Shown here: one piece after another, positions 1 to 11,827 of the stretch
Numbering within the stretch: position 1 is the first letter of the stretch
Layout: each line of letters starts with the position of its first letter
Origin: Oreohelix idahoensis
Taxonomy: Eukaryota; Mollusca; Gastropoda; Stylommatophora; Oreohelicidae
Assembly: GCA_024509875.1 (NCBI GenBank)
Contig: JAMPIV010017533.1
Span: 113,657-177,656, forward strand
Direction: 5' to 3'
Length of the DNA: 64,000 nucleotides
Translations under genes and position numbers: made by a program
Notes under the pieces: model-generated
The model's database searches: none
Seen by the model: the letters and a program-made list of their open reading frames with translations, nothing else
What the model was told of the DNA's origin: nothing

Positions 1-3000
1 GGATATTAAGATTAATTAGGGTGTGGTATGGTGTGTTAATTTTTTTTTGGGGGTGGGTTGGTTTGTGTAGGGGGGGGGGGGGGGTATCAAGGGTGGGGTA
101 ATGTAAGGTGTTATAATGTTGTAATGTGGGGTATGTGGGGGAGGGAGTTAAGCAATAGAATTGGTAAAGGGTGGATGATTTGGGGTAAGGGTAAGGAGGT
201 TTTTTTGAATGGGGTAATGTTTGTTTAATTGGGGGATTGAGTGTAAGTGTTTTAGGGTGAAGATTTTTGGGTTTTTTGGTGGGGGTGGGTTATTAGGTAT
301 GTGGAATTTGTGAATGTGAGGGTTTATTGAGTTAATTAGTGAATAGGGTTTGGGGAAATTTTTTTTAATGGTAGTTTGGTTTGGAGGTTTGGTGTGGAGA
401 TTTTGGGATTATGGGGTTTTTAGGGGTTTTGAATAGTTTTTTAATGTTTTGGGGTATTTTGATGGAAAATGGTGGAGGGTTAATGTTAGTTGTTATGTAT
501 TAGGGGATTGGGTGGGGTAATTGAAAGTTTATTAATGTTGTGAATTTGAATTTGGTAGGGGATGAATAGGTGTGTGAGGGGGAGGGTGGGGTAATGATAT
601 GATTGGTAAAGTATAAGGTTTAGGGGGGGGTTTATGGGAATATTTTGGATTTAGTAATTTATAGGGCGCAGAGGATTGGGGGGGTTAAGATTTGACCCAA
701 TAGTATGAATAGATTTTATGTGGGGGGTTTTTGAGGATGGGTTGGGTTTGTGGTAGCAATTGATGGGAAATGGGTATGGGGGGTTTGGAAGGGGGAGGAA
801 TTAATGGGGGATGTGTATAATGGTTGATGGTATGGGAAGTTTATTGATAGTGAATGGATGTAGTCGGAGCGATTTTTTTTGGGGGGGAAGAGGATAATGG
901 TAAAATAATTGGGAGGTGTGTATGGGTATGGGTTTGATTGGAGGGTATGGAGGGGATGTTTGGGTGGTGTGGTAATGGGAATGGTATGTGAGGGTTGTTT
1001 AAGGATGGGGTTGGTGGGAGGGGGTATTAATGTGGGTTGTGTAGTTAATTGGTTGTATTTGATTAGGGTTAGATATGAGGTTTGTTGTGGTGGTAAGTTG
1101 GGGGTATTGGTTAGTAAATATTATTTGAGGGATTTGTATGAAGAGGAGGATAATATATTTTTGGTTCTAGGTTAATGGGTGGGGATTTTGTTAATATTTT
1201 GTTTGTTTTGGTTGGGGTGTGAAGCAAAAGGTTAAATATTTTTTAGGTAAATATGAGGTGTTTGGTTGTAGGTAATTGACGTGTTTGTTTTTGTAAATTG
1301 GTTTGTTGTTTTTGGAGGGGATGTTTTTATGATGTTTTGTGTAATGATTTGGATGGGATTATAAGAAATTATTTATGGTGGTATATGGTATATTGTGGTA
1401 TTGTTATTTTTGAGTGGTTTAATATAGGGAAAGGTGGAGGGGAAGGGTCCCTTAGGGGTGGGTTCAAGGGGTATGGGTAGGTAATTGATGGATTTTATTG
1501 GTAAGAGGGGGTATTATATTGATGGGTAAAGTTTGAGTTGTGGATATATGTACCTTATTTCATTAGATTTGATAAAGGAGTTATTGAACATTTAATGGGT
1601 TTTTGGGGTTTGTGGGGGGGTTTGGGGATTGTGGGTGAAAATAGGTAGGTAATGTTAAGATGACTTTTGGGGAATGATTTCACATTATTGCCAAGTGGGG
1701 GATTTGTGGTTATTGGAGGATGGTAGAAGATGAATGTTGTGTTAGGAGATAAATCAAATTAGTGGTATTGTAGGATTTTGAGGATAAATTGGTATTAATT
1801 GGGGGTATTTGATAGGGTTAGTTAAGTTTATAAAAGTGGAATGAGGTGGATATAAAGATTAAGGTATTAGGGTTTTTTAAATGAGTATAATTAATAGTGG
1901 GTAATATGGTTTATGGGAATGGAATTTGGGTTAATTGGAAAATTGAAGGGGTGGAAATGGGGGTTGATTTAATAAGTGTGTAATACAATTGGGATGGTAT
2001 ATTAGGTTACCTTAAAGTTTTTAGAGAAGATGTGGGTTTATTGGTGGAGTTGGTGATTATTTAGCATATTAAGGGTTTTGTTGGATTGGGTGAATAATTA
2101 GGATATGTTTTGGGTGGTAGTAGTTGGATATTGTGGGGGGATTTGGGTGGATGGTTATTGATAATTTGGTGGGAGGGTGAATTAAGGGGGAGGATGTTAG
2201 GAAATTGGTTGTGTTTAGTGTTTGGGGAATAGTCTTTAAGATAGTGTATGTTTTATTTAGTCATAGGGGTTTTTTTAGTAGGAAATTGTGGTCAATGTGT
2301 TTGAGTAAGAAGTTATTGGATTGTTGTTAGCTAGATATGACAGTGTCTTTTGTAGGGGATGTTTTGTATTTTGTTTTTTTTGGTGGTGGATTTGGTTTGA
2401 AGTTTGTAGGTTGTTGATACGGTTTTGGGGGTTAGGGGTTGTGAGTTTGGTATGTTGGTTTTATTTTTTTTTTGAAATTTGTATATTGATGGGGGACAGT
2501 GGATGTACCTCACTTTAAAATGGTGGGATTAGTAAAGTTGGTGGGGGGGTGGTGTTGGGTGACCCATTGTTTTGTAATTATGTAAGGCTTTGTGTGTTCA
2601 AGGTCTGGGATTATTGGTAGATTGGGGATATTTTTGATAGGGTTAGATACATTTAGTTGATTGGGAAATAGAATGGTTGTGTTTTGTTTGTAGGGGAATT
2701 GGTGGGGATGAGGGTGTGTGTTTTGGGGATGTTTGTGGTTGGGGTTTATTATTTAAAATGATTTTAAGTTCGGAAAGCGAATATGGTGAGTGGGGTTATG
2801 TTTGGAAGGGTTAATTGTTTGTGAAGGAAGTAGATAAAAAAGGGCGGAATGCTGTGGGTGGGTCACAGCTTGTGGTTTGGGTGGAGTATTTGGTTTTTGT
2901 TTTTTATTTGGGTGTTAGTTTTGGGAGTGGGGATTTTGGAGGTTGAATTTGGTTGTAGGCTACTGTTTGGATTGTTGTGGGTTGGGTTGTTATGTTGGTA

Positions 3001-5262
3001 TTGGAGAATTGATTATTGGGTGGGGTTGGTAACTTGGGAAGGTGATGAATTAAGGGTTTTTGGGATGAGTTTGTGGTTTGGATTGAAAAAATAAGTGTTT
3101 TGTGTTGTGATGTATGGGTTGAGTGTAGGTGATGATTGGGAATTTGGTATGTATTGTGGTATTATGTAGCAGAATCCCAAAAATGGGCATGAGTGGGGTG
3201 AGAATGGGTGAATTTGAGGGTATTTAATTTTGGTGTTTTAGTAGTGGTTGGTGTAGGATTGTTGGGAGTTGGTCGGGTAAGATTTTTGTGGGGGTTGGTT
3301 GCGGAAGGGTGTGTATATTGTAGGGATTGTGGTTGGGGGGGGTGATGGGATGTGAATTGTGATTAAGTTAGGGATTTGTGTGGGTGTGGGGTGAATTAGG
3401 GGGGGAGGGATGGAAGTAATGTGGGGGGTTTATGGATTATTAGGGGTGTGAGTAGGGGGTGGGGTGGTAGGTTCGCCAGTGGGGGGGTAGTTAGGGGGGA
3501 GGGGTTTTGGGGATTTTTTGGGGGGGGGGTGGGATGTTGGGGGTGGGAGGGATGGGTTGGGGAAGGGTTTTGTATGGGGGGGGATATTAGGGGTAAATGA
3601 GGGGGAAAGTGGGTGGTAGGGGGAAAATTGTTGGGTTAAGGGGAATGGGGGGTTGGTGGGTTTTTGATTTGAAAGTTGGTGGAATGATTAGTGTTATAGG
3701 TTTGAAGATAAGTGAGAAGTAAGAAAAAATGGGATTTGGGGTTATGTATGTGTATTTTTTATTGTTATTGAAGTTGGTTGGGAATGGGTATTTAGGAGTG
3801 TGGATGTTTGGTTGGATATGGGGGGATTGGATGGGAAATGGTATGTAAGGTTGGTTTTGATTGGTTTTTTGGGAATATATTGGGTGGGGGGGGGTGGGTG
3901 TGGGGATTGTGTGTGGGGATTTTGGTTTGATAAGGGGGGGGTTTTAAAGGTTTATCGGGGTTTTGTAGTTTGGTGGGGTTTTGGAAAGGTGTGGAATTTT
4001 TTATTTTTTTTTAATTATTGTATTTTGTAATGATTTGGTGTGGGATGAATGGGGGGTTATTTATTTTGTGGGTTAATGGGGAGTGTAGTGTAATTGTTTT
4101 TATTATAATTAGGTATTGGGTTATTGATTGTTTAATTTGTAATATTAATATTGTATTTTGATTGATTGGGGGGTGGATGAGTATGGGGGGTTGTTGGTGA
4201 TTGAGGGGGGGTGTTGGTTTAATTATTGGAATGTGGTGTTAAGATAGAGGGTTGGATGGTTGGAATATATTGGGGGTTTGGGGTGGGATGGGTGGGATTT
4301 ATTGTTGGATTTGAAGAGGGGTTGGGTGGTTTATGGATTGGGAGGGTATTTTAGGATGGTTTTGGATGCTTGGGATTGTTATTTGGGGGGGGGGGGGGTG
4401 TGTGGGGGGTGGGATAATTGGGTTATTAATATGTGTGTGGTATTGGTATAGGGGTTGGGTAATGATTTTTTTTTTATTGGGGTTATTTTTTTGAAGGGGA
4501 GGGGGATTGATGGGGTATTGGATTTTTTGAGGTTGGATTTTGGGTGTTATGTTGTATTAGGGTTGTTTTTTTTGGGGTTTGGGGGGGGGTTGGGGAATAT
4601 AGGGAAGTTGGGTAGTGTTTTTTTAAGGGGAGTGAGTGTTGGTAATTTATTATGGTAGTTTGGGGTGATGGGGTGGTGGGGTGTTGGTTTGGTGATTTAG
4701 GGTCTTGTTTTTGGGTGGATTTGAATTAAATTTGGAAATTTTTTAAGGTTGTATCATGTTTTTATTTGGTATTTTGGGTTGTATGGGGGTTTTTGGTGTT
4801 ATGGGGTGGGTTTTATAATAGGGGTTGGGGGTGGATTGTAGTTTGGTTTTTATGATGTTTTGGAGTGTTGGATTAGAATTTTAATGGGGTTGGGGGGTGG
4901 GTTTGTGTGGGTGGATTTGTGGTTAATTTATTAGGTTTTAGTTTGATTTTCATTGTGTGATGAGTTTGGGTGAAAGGAAATTGGGGAAGAATTTTGAGTT
5001 GGAAAAGGGGTTAGTGTGAGTTATATTGGTTTGAGGGGTGATTGGGTTTGTTTGTATGTAATTTGTTGTTTGGGTTTTGATTGGTTTGTTGGTATTTGTG
5101 GGTTTGTTGGGGGGTTTTTTGGAAAGAAATTATTTTAGTAAGGGGGTTGGGGGTGTAGGTATTTGTATTAATATTGAGTTAATTATGGTACAATGATGTG
5201 GGGGGCATTGGTAGGGTATAGGTGGAAATATGGTAAGGGGGCTTGAATGATTAATTTGGGAA
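1..5262. other. Cytosine-depleted, G/T-rich block without recognisable genes
   Basis: The + strand is almost free of C. I count two C in the first 600 bases, and only scattered small clusters after that (for example around 666-697, 1448-1465 and 2841-2870). G and T dominate, with many G runs (71-84, 3525-3532, 4385-4397). The composition changes abruptly near 5262, where an ordinary AT-rich minisatellite begins. Open frames here (for example 909-1175, 2849-3094, 3800-4030) translate to Trp/Gly/Val/Leu-rich strings with no family resemblance. I read them as by-products of a C-free sequence. The block could be a natural strand-asymmetric satellite-like region or an assembly or sequencing artefact; the sequence alone does not decide. 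Confidence 0.85.
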
Positions 5263-5265
5263 AGA

Positions 5266-5985
5266 ATGGAATACAGATTTTGTTGTTGTAATTCAAGTAG
5301 GCAGACAGTTCAGCACATATTTTCTTGTGCTTCAAGTAGGCAGACAGTTAAACACAGATTTTGTTGTTGTGTTTCAAGTAGGCAGACAGTTCAGCACATA
5401 TTTTCTTGTGCTTCAAGTAGGCAGACAGTTAAACACAGATTTTGTTGTTGTGTTTCAAGTAGGCAGACAGTTCAGCACATATTTTCTTGTGCTTCAAGTA
5501 GGCAGACAGTTAAACACAGATTTTGTTGTTGTATTTCAAGTAGGCAGACAGTTCAGCACATATTTTCTTGTGCTTCAAGTAGGCAGACAGTTAAACACAG
5601 ATTTTGTTGTTGTGTTTCAAATTGGCAGACAGTTAAACACATATTTTGTTGTATTTCAAGTAGGCAGACAGTTTAGCACAGATTTTGTTGTTGTGTTTCA
5701 AGTAGGCAGACAGTTCAACACAGATATTGTTGTAGTGTTTCAAATATGCTGACAGTTCAGCACAGATTTTGTTGTTGTGTTTCAAGTAGGCAGACAGTTC
5801 AGCACATATTTTGTTGTTGTGTTTTAAGTAGGCAGATTAACATAGATCTGTTGGTATGTGTTTGAATTAAACGGTCAGATCAACATAGATTTTGCTGTTA
5901 TGTGTTTTAATTAACAGACAGATTAACATAGATCTGTTGTTATATGTTTAAATTAAGCAGTCAGATCAACATAGATTTAGCTGTT
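5266..5985. repeat. Minisatellite, 81-bp dimer of 39- and 42-bp units
   Basis: Two alternating units both carry the core caagtaggcagacagtt. They are followed by either a cacatattttcttgtg or a cacagattttgttgttg tail. Together they make an 81-bp period that is a multiple of three, which is why two frames stay open for about 140 codons (5266-5676 and 5327-5752). The copies decay towards 5985. There is no coding evidence. It sits at the edge of the C-depleted block. Confidence 0.9.
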
Positions 5986-6089
5986 ATATGGCTAAAACTG
6001 TTGTCATGGAGCTTTTAATGGTTTATTAAGTTTAAACTATTTGTGGCAAATTCAATGGCTTTGTTGTTACATACTTATCTTCCTCTCAA

Positions 6090-6300
6090 GTATTTTTTTT
6101 TAACAAAGTATCCCGTTCAATCCTTGATGGGTTATAATTAGGAAATATAGTGTAGTAAATTCAAAATAATATGGTCTGATTTCCAATATCTAAATATAGT
6201 ATCTTCTTCCCCCCCTCCATGCAGTCCAAATAGAGTAAATCAAAATCAAAATTATGTGAATGTATATGTGTGTGACCTCCCCTTTCCTAGAAACAAACAA
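6090..6300 (-). repeat. Dispersed retroposon-tail repeat, copy 1
   Basis: It carries the signature of a repeat seen several times here: a pyrimidine- or A-rich end, then 'tgatgggttataattagg', then 'gatttccaatat' and 'gtgtgtgacctcccc'. Other copies lie at 9541-9750, 15563-15840, 28150-28347 and 32325-32488 plus 33491-33550. In the + copies it follows the 3' part of the RNase H LINE (family H), so it may be that element's 3' untranslated region. 5986-6090 and 6300-6554 hold nothing recognisable. Confidence 0.6.
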
Positions 6301-6914
6301 ACAATAAAAATAAAAAAACAAACAACAACAACAAATAAACAAAGTAAAGTCTCTCATAGTTTTCCTGTTGTTAACAAGATGAAAAGGGATGAGAAAGCCC
6401 AGGGGGTGTCTGAGATTAGATCAATCCACCAATTATCTGCCATCATCTCTAAAGTATTGCCACAAACTTCAGGTCATTGTATTTTAATTGTTTTATCTGT
6501 AACATGTCTGAGGGCTTTGTTTTTTGTTTTGGTAAGGAGATTTTACAATATGTAATGTAATCACAGTACTGGAATAAACACATAGATAAACTAGTGGAGT
6601 CTTGCAGAGGATTGACTAACTTATTAAGATATTTGAAAGGTAATGGATGGGGTGCAAGCACTAAGACAATGCTCACTTTTTATAAATCTTTTATCAGAGG
6701 AAAAATAGATTATGGAAGTATAATATATGACTCTGCTGCACACAGTAACAAGATTAAATTAGACAGAATTCAGCATCATGCTTTATGTACAATAGCAGGT
6801 GCAATCAGATCAACATCAATGGGAGCTATAGAGGTGGCTTTAGGAATTCTATCCTTAGAATTACGGAGAAAGGAGTTTAGACTAAATTACATGAACAGAG
6901 TTATGTTAGACAAG

Positions 6915-7379
6915 CATACATGCCGCACCTCGGAGATGAAAAACCTGTACAAAAAATCCAAAACCCTGTACAAAGACTCGCAAAACCTGTACAAAGATTG
7001 AAAAAAACATATCAGAAGAGTTAATTCGTGTAAAAATGTTTTCAATTACAGTGGGCTGCATTATAAATGAGGCACGGGGACTTTGCCTTTTAAAGCAGGT
7101 CTTCACTTATTTTAAAACCCAAACAATAAATGTCTGAGTTTATTTTACACTGTAAAAATAATGTGATGGTGTCATCATTTAGTCTATTTCTGTGCTTAAT
7201 TATCACTAACAGACTGAGAAATCCTGTGTTCAATAGGGCCTTATAAAAGAACTCTGAGACACAGTAATAAGGGCAATTGGTTAGAAAACCTGTACAGAAA
7301 TTATGTACAGGGTGTACACATCTGAAAACGCAAACACCTTGTACAGATTATGGGTAAACCATAGCATGTGGCATGTATG
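6915..7379. mobile_element. MITE copy 1: terminal inverted repeats with 6-bp target duplication
   Basis: The element begins with catacatgcc and ends with ggcatgtatg, an exact inverted repeat of at least 10 bp. It is flanked by the direct repeat gacaag (6909-6914 and 7380-7385). The interior has several 'cctgtaca' or 'gtacagg' motifs in both orientations and no coding capacity. A second copy of 493 bp lies at 61746-62238. It splits the reverse transcriptase region of LINE H. I do not recognise the superfamily; a 6-bp duplication argues against Tc1/mariner (TA), piggyBac (TTAA) and hAT (8 bp). Confidence 0.85.
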
Positions 7380-7588
7380 GACAAGTCTCTCCCAGCACAT
7401 ACAGCTTTTACCAGATGCCAACTAACAACTCAGGCCAATCCAATGAATACCACTAGATACCCTACAGGATGGAAGTGTATGGAGGAAATTGTCCATCTGG
7501 GTACATTAATTACATCAATTAATAACAGTTGTGAATACAAGCCAGCGATTCCACCCTGGGAGATCAAGAAACCAGACACGGACTACCA

Positions 7589-8078
7589 CCTAGCAGAAAT
7601 ACTTAAGAAAACAAATAATATAGAAAATATTATAAACACAGCCAATAAATATATACAACAAATATCAAAAGACAGCATTACTGTATACACAGATGGATCC
7701 AAGGAGAGGATGGCAAATTGGGGATAGGAATATATATTCCAATATGGAAAATGGCAAAAGAATATAGTATCACGGAAAATACATCCATTTTCACTGCAGA
7801 GATGGTGGCAATACTAAAAGCACTAGAAAAATTAATAACCCTCCCAAGAAACTAACAGTTTTAACTGACTCTCTTTCAACAATTCAAGCACTTAGAAACT
7901 TACGAGAATGTAGTAGACCTGATATAGCAGAGGAGATATTTCTGGCTACTACGTACTTATATTCCAGAGGATGTTCAGTCTTAATTGCTTCTATACCTTC
8001 ACATGTTGGCATAGAGGGAAATGAAAAGGCAGATAGAGAAGCCAAGAAAGGTAGATTTGATAAAAATCTAATAAATGT
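7589..8078 (+). pseudogene. Degenerate RNase H domain of LINE H
   Basis: Reading in shifting frames gives the ordered RNase H landmarks: 'YTDGSK' near 7685, 'FTAEMVAILKAL' near 7790, 'LTDSLS' near 7863, and 'SHVGIEGNEKAD' near 8000. The first frame stops at 7725 just after the DGSK motif. A second break lies near 7850. The domain would cleave the RNA of RNA:DNA hybrids during retrotransposition; here it is broken. It is truncated at 8078 by the LINE G insertion. Confidence 0.7.
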
Positions 8079-8894
8079 CATCATGTGACGTATTCTTTCC
8101 AGAACGTTGTCTCCATTACAGCTGCTCTGAACGCATCACGATTCTGGGCAAGTCGACCTGCATCAGCCAAAGACAAGTTCAGACTCTCTGTGATGTCCTG
8201 GGTCCACCGTCGTCTAGGTCGACCCCTTCCCCTTTTTCCAGGGACCATGCCTTCCATCACTGTTTTTTTCCAGACTATTATGTCTTTTTATATGACCGAA
8301 AAATTTCAGCTTCCTTATTGCGATGGTATTTAGGAGCCAATGTTCCTGTACATTTAGTGAGTGCAGTACTTCTCTGTTGGTCTTTTTTTCTGTCCAGGGT
8401 ATTCTCAACATCCTTCTGTAGCATTTCATTTCGAATGATGTAATCTTTTTTGCAACTGTTTTATTGAGTGTCCAAGTCTCGCAGCCGTATGTTGCTACTG
8501 GGAATATACATGCTCTGATCAGTTGTAACTTTGTTTCTTTGCTTGTGCCTTGCCATAGGTTTTTCATCTGTATTAGCTTATGTGAAGCAATTGCAAGTCT
8601 TCTTTTAATTTCTACTGCACAGTCGCCAGAGCTGTTAATGATTGATCCTAAGTATTCGAATTCATTGACACTTTCCAGTTCTTCGTTATCAATTTCAATT
8701 TCTGGTTTGGTCTTTACTTTGTCTGTTGTCAATACTTTGGTCTTCTTGGTGTTTAGGTATAGATTCTGGGCCTCGCTGTGTTTTTTGGTGGACAGAAGTA
8801 ATTGTTCAAGTCCTTCTGGGTTGGTCGATAGGAGGACTGTGTCGTCAGCATATCTGATTTCCGGGATCTGGTACCCGCCGATGTTAAATGAGTC
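8079..8894 (-). mobile_element. LINE family G, 5'-truncated copy 1
   Basis: The - strand frame 8732-8214 (172 codons) reads as the C-terminal part of a non-LTR reverse transcriptase, including 'FEYLGSIINSSGD', 'YGCETWTLN' and 'RRMLRIPWTEKKTN', motifs common at the end of such ORFs. The 3' end is 'cgtcacatgatg'. The flanking direct repeat aatgt (8074-8078 and 8895-8899) is short but sits at the junctions, and the host LINE H sequence reads through if the element is removed. A longer near-identical copy is at 32489-33490. Confidence 0.85.
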
Positions 8895-9540
8895 AATGTA
8901 GGGATGAGTAAATCAGAGATTTTAACAAATGAGAATACCAATATTAGATTATTTGCAGGCATCAAACTTACCTATAAATATAGAAGAGGTGTCAAGAATA
9001 GATAGACCTAGGGAACTGCATAATATAGTCAATATAAGTATATAAACCAATAAAACGGTATTGAATCAGTTTTACAAATAACGGTTCACATGAAACAAGG
9101 GACGTTTCGGGTTTTACCTTTCTTCAGCCACAAACAGGTGACAAAGACAAGAATTACATATAGGTACTATAAAAACATACGATGATGAGAAACATTCACT
9201 AAATGAGCGATACAAGCAGATGGAAAAAGTAAACACCCACAGTGATGAGCGAAAAAAGAACAATAATAATGCTAGAAAATCGTAAAACCTAAAAGAAATA
9301 CCGAAACAAGAAAGTAAATAATCAACGAAACGAAAAAAAGAATGAACAAAACTTCGGAACAAGTAAAAGTGGTTGAGAATGTGAAGGTCTGATGTTGTTC
9401 TTACAATGCATATGACTTTTAACAGATGAAAGTCAATTAAATATCTATTAAAGTCAGTTATATAACTGGAACCACCAGGCCTTTACACCCCTCCACCTTA
9501 ATATTATTCTTCTTCAGAGTTTCTTCTTGATTTTGTTCGT

Positions 9541-9750
9541 TTTTTTGTTTGTTTGTGTTTTTTTTTTTTTTTTTAACATATAAACATAATTGGTAATTGT
9601 GATTTTCCCTATTTGCAATGATTTGACAAATGTGATGCCACTTTCTCATATCGGCAGTTGTTCATATTATTTGGAATTGAAAACAAAACATATCTTAATT
9701 ATAACCCATCAGAGGTTGATCGAGATATATTTTTCTTCATTAATATATTT
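9541..9750 (+). repeat. Dispersed retroposon-tail repeat, copy 2
   Basis: It directly follows LINE H. The ordered landmarks are 'aattggtaattgtgattt', 'atttgacaaatgtgatgcca' and 'aattataacccatcagagg'. The same order is found at 32380-32488 plus 33491-33550, again after family H sequence. This supports it being the family H 3' end. Confidence 0.65.
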
Positions 9751-9994
9751 AAAAAAAAGTTCAAACATAAAAATGTTTACTTTAATTGGACAAGATTTTA
9801 CTTTCTATGGTCTATTGCACTTTTAATCAACTTTTTTTTGTCACTGACAAAGTTATGTATCAGTAAAAAGTCTATACAATTTTTGTCACAAAGTTTTGTC
9901 TATAATTGAAAAGTTTTAATGTTCTAATTTTACTTATCTGAAAAATGTTTACTTATCTCTGACACGGATAGTTTTTTGTATGTGTTAATTTCAG

Positions 9995-10107
9995 TGAAGA
10001 GTCAAGAAGATGAACCACGATTCTTTGCCGAGAGATTAAACGAATCAATGAAGGGGATTGGCACCAATGATTCTCCCTTGATTAGGACCTTGGTATCTAG
10101 ATCTGAG
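9995..10107 (+). CDS. Annexin exon E6, core 1 (start of repeat IV)
   Basis: Acceptor 'taatttcag' at 9994, donor 'gtgggt' at 10108, length 113 nt. It enters in phase 1 (the first codon is completed by one base from upstream) and leaves in phase 0. It encodes about 37 residues: 'FFAERLNESMKGIGTNDS', then 'LIRTLVSRSE'. This is helices A and B of annexin repeat IV with the type II calcium loop Met-Lys-Gly-x-Gly-Thr. The acidic capping residue of the same site is in the next exon ('ESETSGDY'). Length and phases match E6 at 31079 and 58110. The upstream exons of core 1 were not found and would lie before 9995 or left of the window. Confidence 0.9.
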
Positions 10108-11298
10108 GTGGGTTTGTCTGTTTGCTATAGACTGGCTGTCCACACTACTGAATTGTAAGATTAATATTACTGGAAACATACAATCAATCTTCATGTTAAT
10201 TAGTATCCATAAAATTTCACTCGCAATATGTTTTTATGTGTTTTTTTTTTTCAATTTTCTAACAATACTTTTGTTTTTTTTGTTGATTTTTTTGATAACC
10301 AGAAAACTAAGGCCAATGAATATAGATCACACAGTATTAAAAAGTGACTCAGTTTACTTTTATAACTTAGCTCTATTTTAAATAGCTAGAGATTGTTTTG
10401 GCAGAACTGATTTTTATTCAGGCTTACTGATTACAGTGAAACTTTGTCAGGCTAACCTGATTCTAGCTTGGAGTTGCCAGTTTGGTATGACGAGAGTACA
10501 AATTGCCAAAAGTTCTAACTGCCAATGAGATTGTTACTAACTTTAAAGGATTTATATAAGCATGCCTTATTCTTTGTTGTTTTAAAACATTGGGGTTCTT
10601 TGTTACAGGCATGGTCTGTCTGTATTTTTCCTTTGTTATTGCATCTCTCAAGTTACATATGTTTGTAGATTCATATAACTGTATCTTTAATGAATGCCCA
10701 TGTGGTCTGTCACCACCCACAAGTTGTGCACATGTTTTACTTATCTCATAATGTTCCCACTTGTTTCACATGTAAAGACAATCTCTGAGTACAGAATAAT
10801 ATTGATCTTCTGATCTTAGTGCTACCATTTTAGATGTGCTGCTCTTCATATTGTACGTGTTGTGCATTATACCAAATACAATAGTATTTTCATAGAGTGT
10901 GTACATATGTGTGTGACACTTGTTAGTTTGTTATGATAAAAGTAAGTGTTTCTCATATACAGATATGTGTAATTTTCTTAGCTCTAATAAATACTTTTCT
11001 GGTATTTCAATAAAATTGTGCTTTACTTTCTGATATTTCTACATAATTTGATGCTGTATATTCTGATATTTTACATAAAAACAGAATTACTACTTTAACA
11101 CATTACATTAAATTGTGCAGCTCATTTGACATTTCACATAAAATTATGCCAAACATTTTGATATTTTAAATAAAACTGTGCCACAAATTTTGACATTTCA
11201 CATAAAATTATGCCAAACATTTTGATATTTTATATAAAATTGTGCCACATTTTAGACATTTCACGTATAGAAGCTATAATTTTATTATTATTTTACAG
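10108..11298 (+). other. Intron with AT-rich tandem repeat near its 3' end
   Basis: From about 11040 to 11270 there is an imperfect repeat of 'ataaaattgtgcca' and 'tttgacatttcacataa' motifs. The rest is AT-rich with no recognisable element. Short open frames at 10193-10381 and 10463-10720 show no family resemblance. Confidence 0.6.
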
Positions 11299-11730
11299 CT
11301 GGATCTTCCTGTAATCAAGAAAAAATATGAACAACTCTACAAGAGTCCGCTGAAGAAAGATGTGGAAAGTGAAACAAGTGGAGATTACAGAAAAACCTTA
11401 TTGGTCCTCATTGACAAGGTTGAAGATGAAAAGGATGAATCAGAAAATGACAAGAAAGCTAAGAAAGAAAAGAACAAACCTCAACAGAAAGAACCAGCTA
11501 AGACCAAAGACAAATCTAAAAATAAACAAAAAGATGACAAAGACCAGAAAAAGAAAGATGACAAGGATAGTAAAAAAGAGAAAGAGATCAAAGACGAGGA
11601 TGCTGTGAAACTGTACAAAGCCATGAAAGGACTGGGAACAGATGAAGACACACTGATTAAAGTAATCACAAAAAACTCCAACTCTCAAAGACAAACACTT
11701 AAGAAGAGATACAATGAGATTTACAAACAG
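11299..11730 (+). CDS. Annexin fusion exon E7/1: repeat IV end of core 1, linker, repeat I start of core 2
   Basis: Acceptor 'ttttacag' ends at 11298 and donor 'gtaaaa' starts at 11731. The exon is 432 nt, exactly 144 codons, phase 0 at both ends. Residues 1-40 ('[14 protein letters not shown]', then '[13 protein letters not shown]') complete repeat IV and supply the acidic calcium ligand. Residues 41-98 are a Lys/Asp/Glu-rich linker, probably disordered or helical. Residues 99-144 ('[19 protein letters not shown]', then '[10 protein letters not shown]') are helices A to C of a new repeat I. Because one exon ends a core and opens the next, the cores must lie on a single polypeptide if the exon is used. 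Confidence 0.92.
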
Positions 11731-11827
11731 GTAAAATAAATTACATTGTTCTTGAGTTATAGCAGCTCTGTTTATTAGTCACATTATCACCATTTGTATA
11801 ATAGAAAAAATGTAATTATCTGTCAAC

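Larger units (their letters stand above)
6555..9540 (+). mobile_element. LINE family H, 5'-truncated, with RNase H domain
   Basis: Translation of 6570-6914 resembles the C-terminal end of a non-LTR reverse transcriptase (thumb region, 'IDYGSIIYDSA'). 7380-8078 gives a degenerate RNase H domain with 'VYTDGSK', 'TAEMVAILKAL', 'LTDSLS' and 'HVGIEGNEKADREAKK', in order. These are the usual acidic and histidine landmarks. Stops and frameshifts make it inactive. It is interrupted by a MITE at 6915-7379 and by LINE G at 8079-8894, and resumes at 8900 with the 3' part. RNase H domains occur in the I, Jockey/LOA and related clades, so I would place it there only loosely. Fragments of the same family lie at 27775-28135, 30775-30920, 31700-32320 and 53675-54440. 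Confidence 0.75.

Noticed and set aside
909..5000. Several open frames of 60-88 codons in the C-depleted block
   Set aside because: They follow from base composition and have no domain, no splice context and a bizarre Trp/Gly-rich content.
1..5262. Idea that the block is bisulfite-type conversion with methylated CpG retained
   Set aside because: The few remaining C in the first 1.7 kb are mostly not in CpG, and G is far higher than in the adjacent DNA.
1..5262. Telomere or telomere-like array
   Set aside because: No regular TTAGGG-type period, and the G-rich strand has the wrong orientation for a left chromosome end.
5266..5752. Cys/Ser-rich secreted-peptide gene suggested by a 136-codon frame
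   Set aside because: The frame is a consequence of an 81-bp tandem repeat; no signal peptide or splice context.
5266..5985. CRISPR array (regular repeats)
   Set aside because: Units are contiguous with no unique spacers, in a eukaryotic genome.
11360..11694. Alternative frames on both strands over annexin exon E7/1
   Set aside because: Shadows of the Lys/Glu-rich linker; the annexin frame is the one flanked by correct splice sites.
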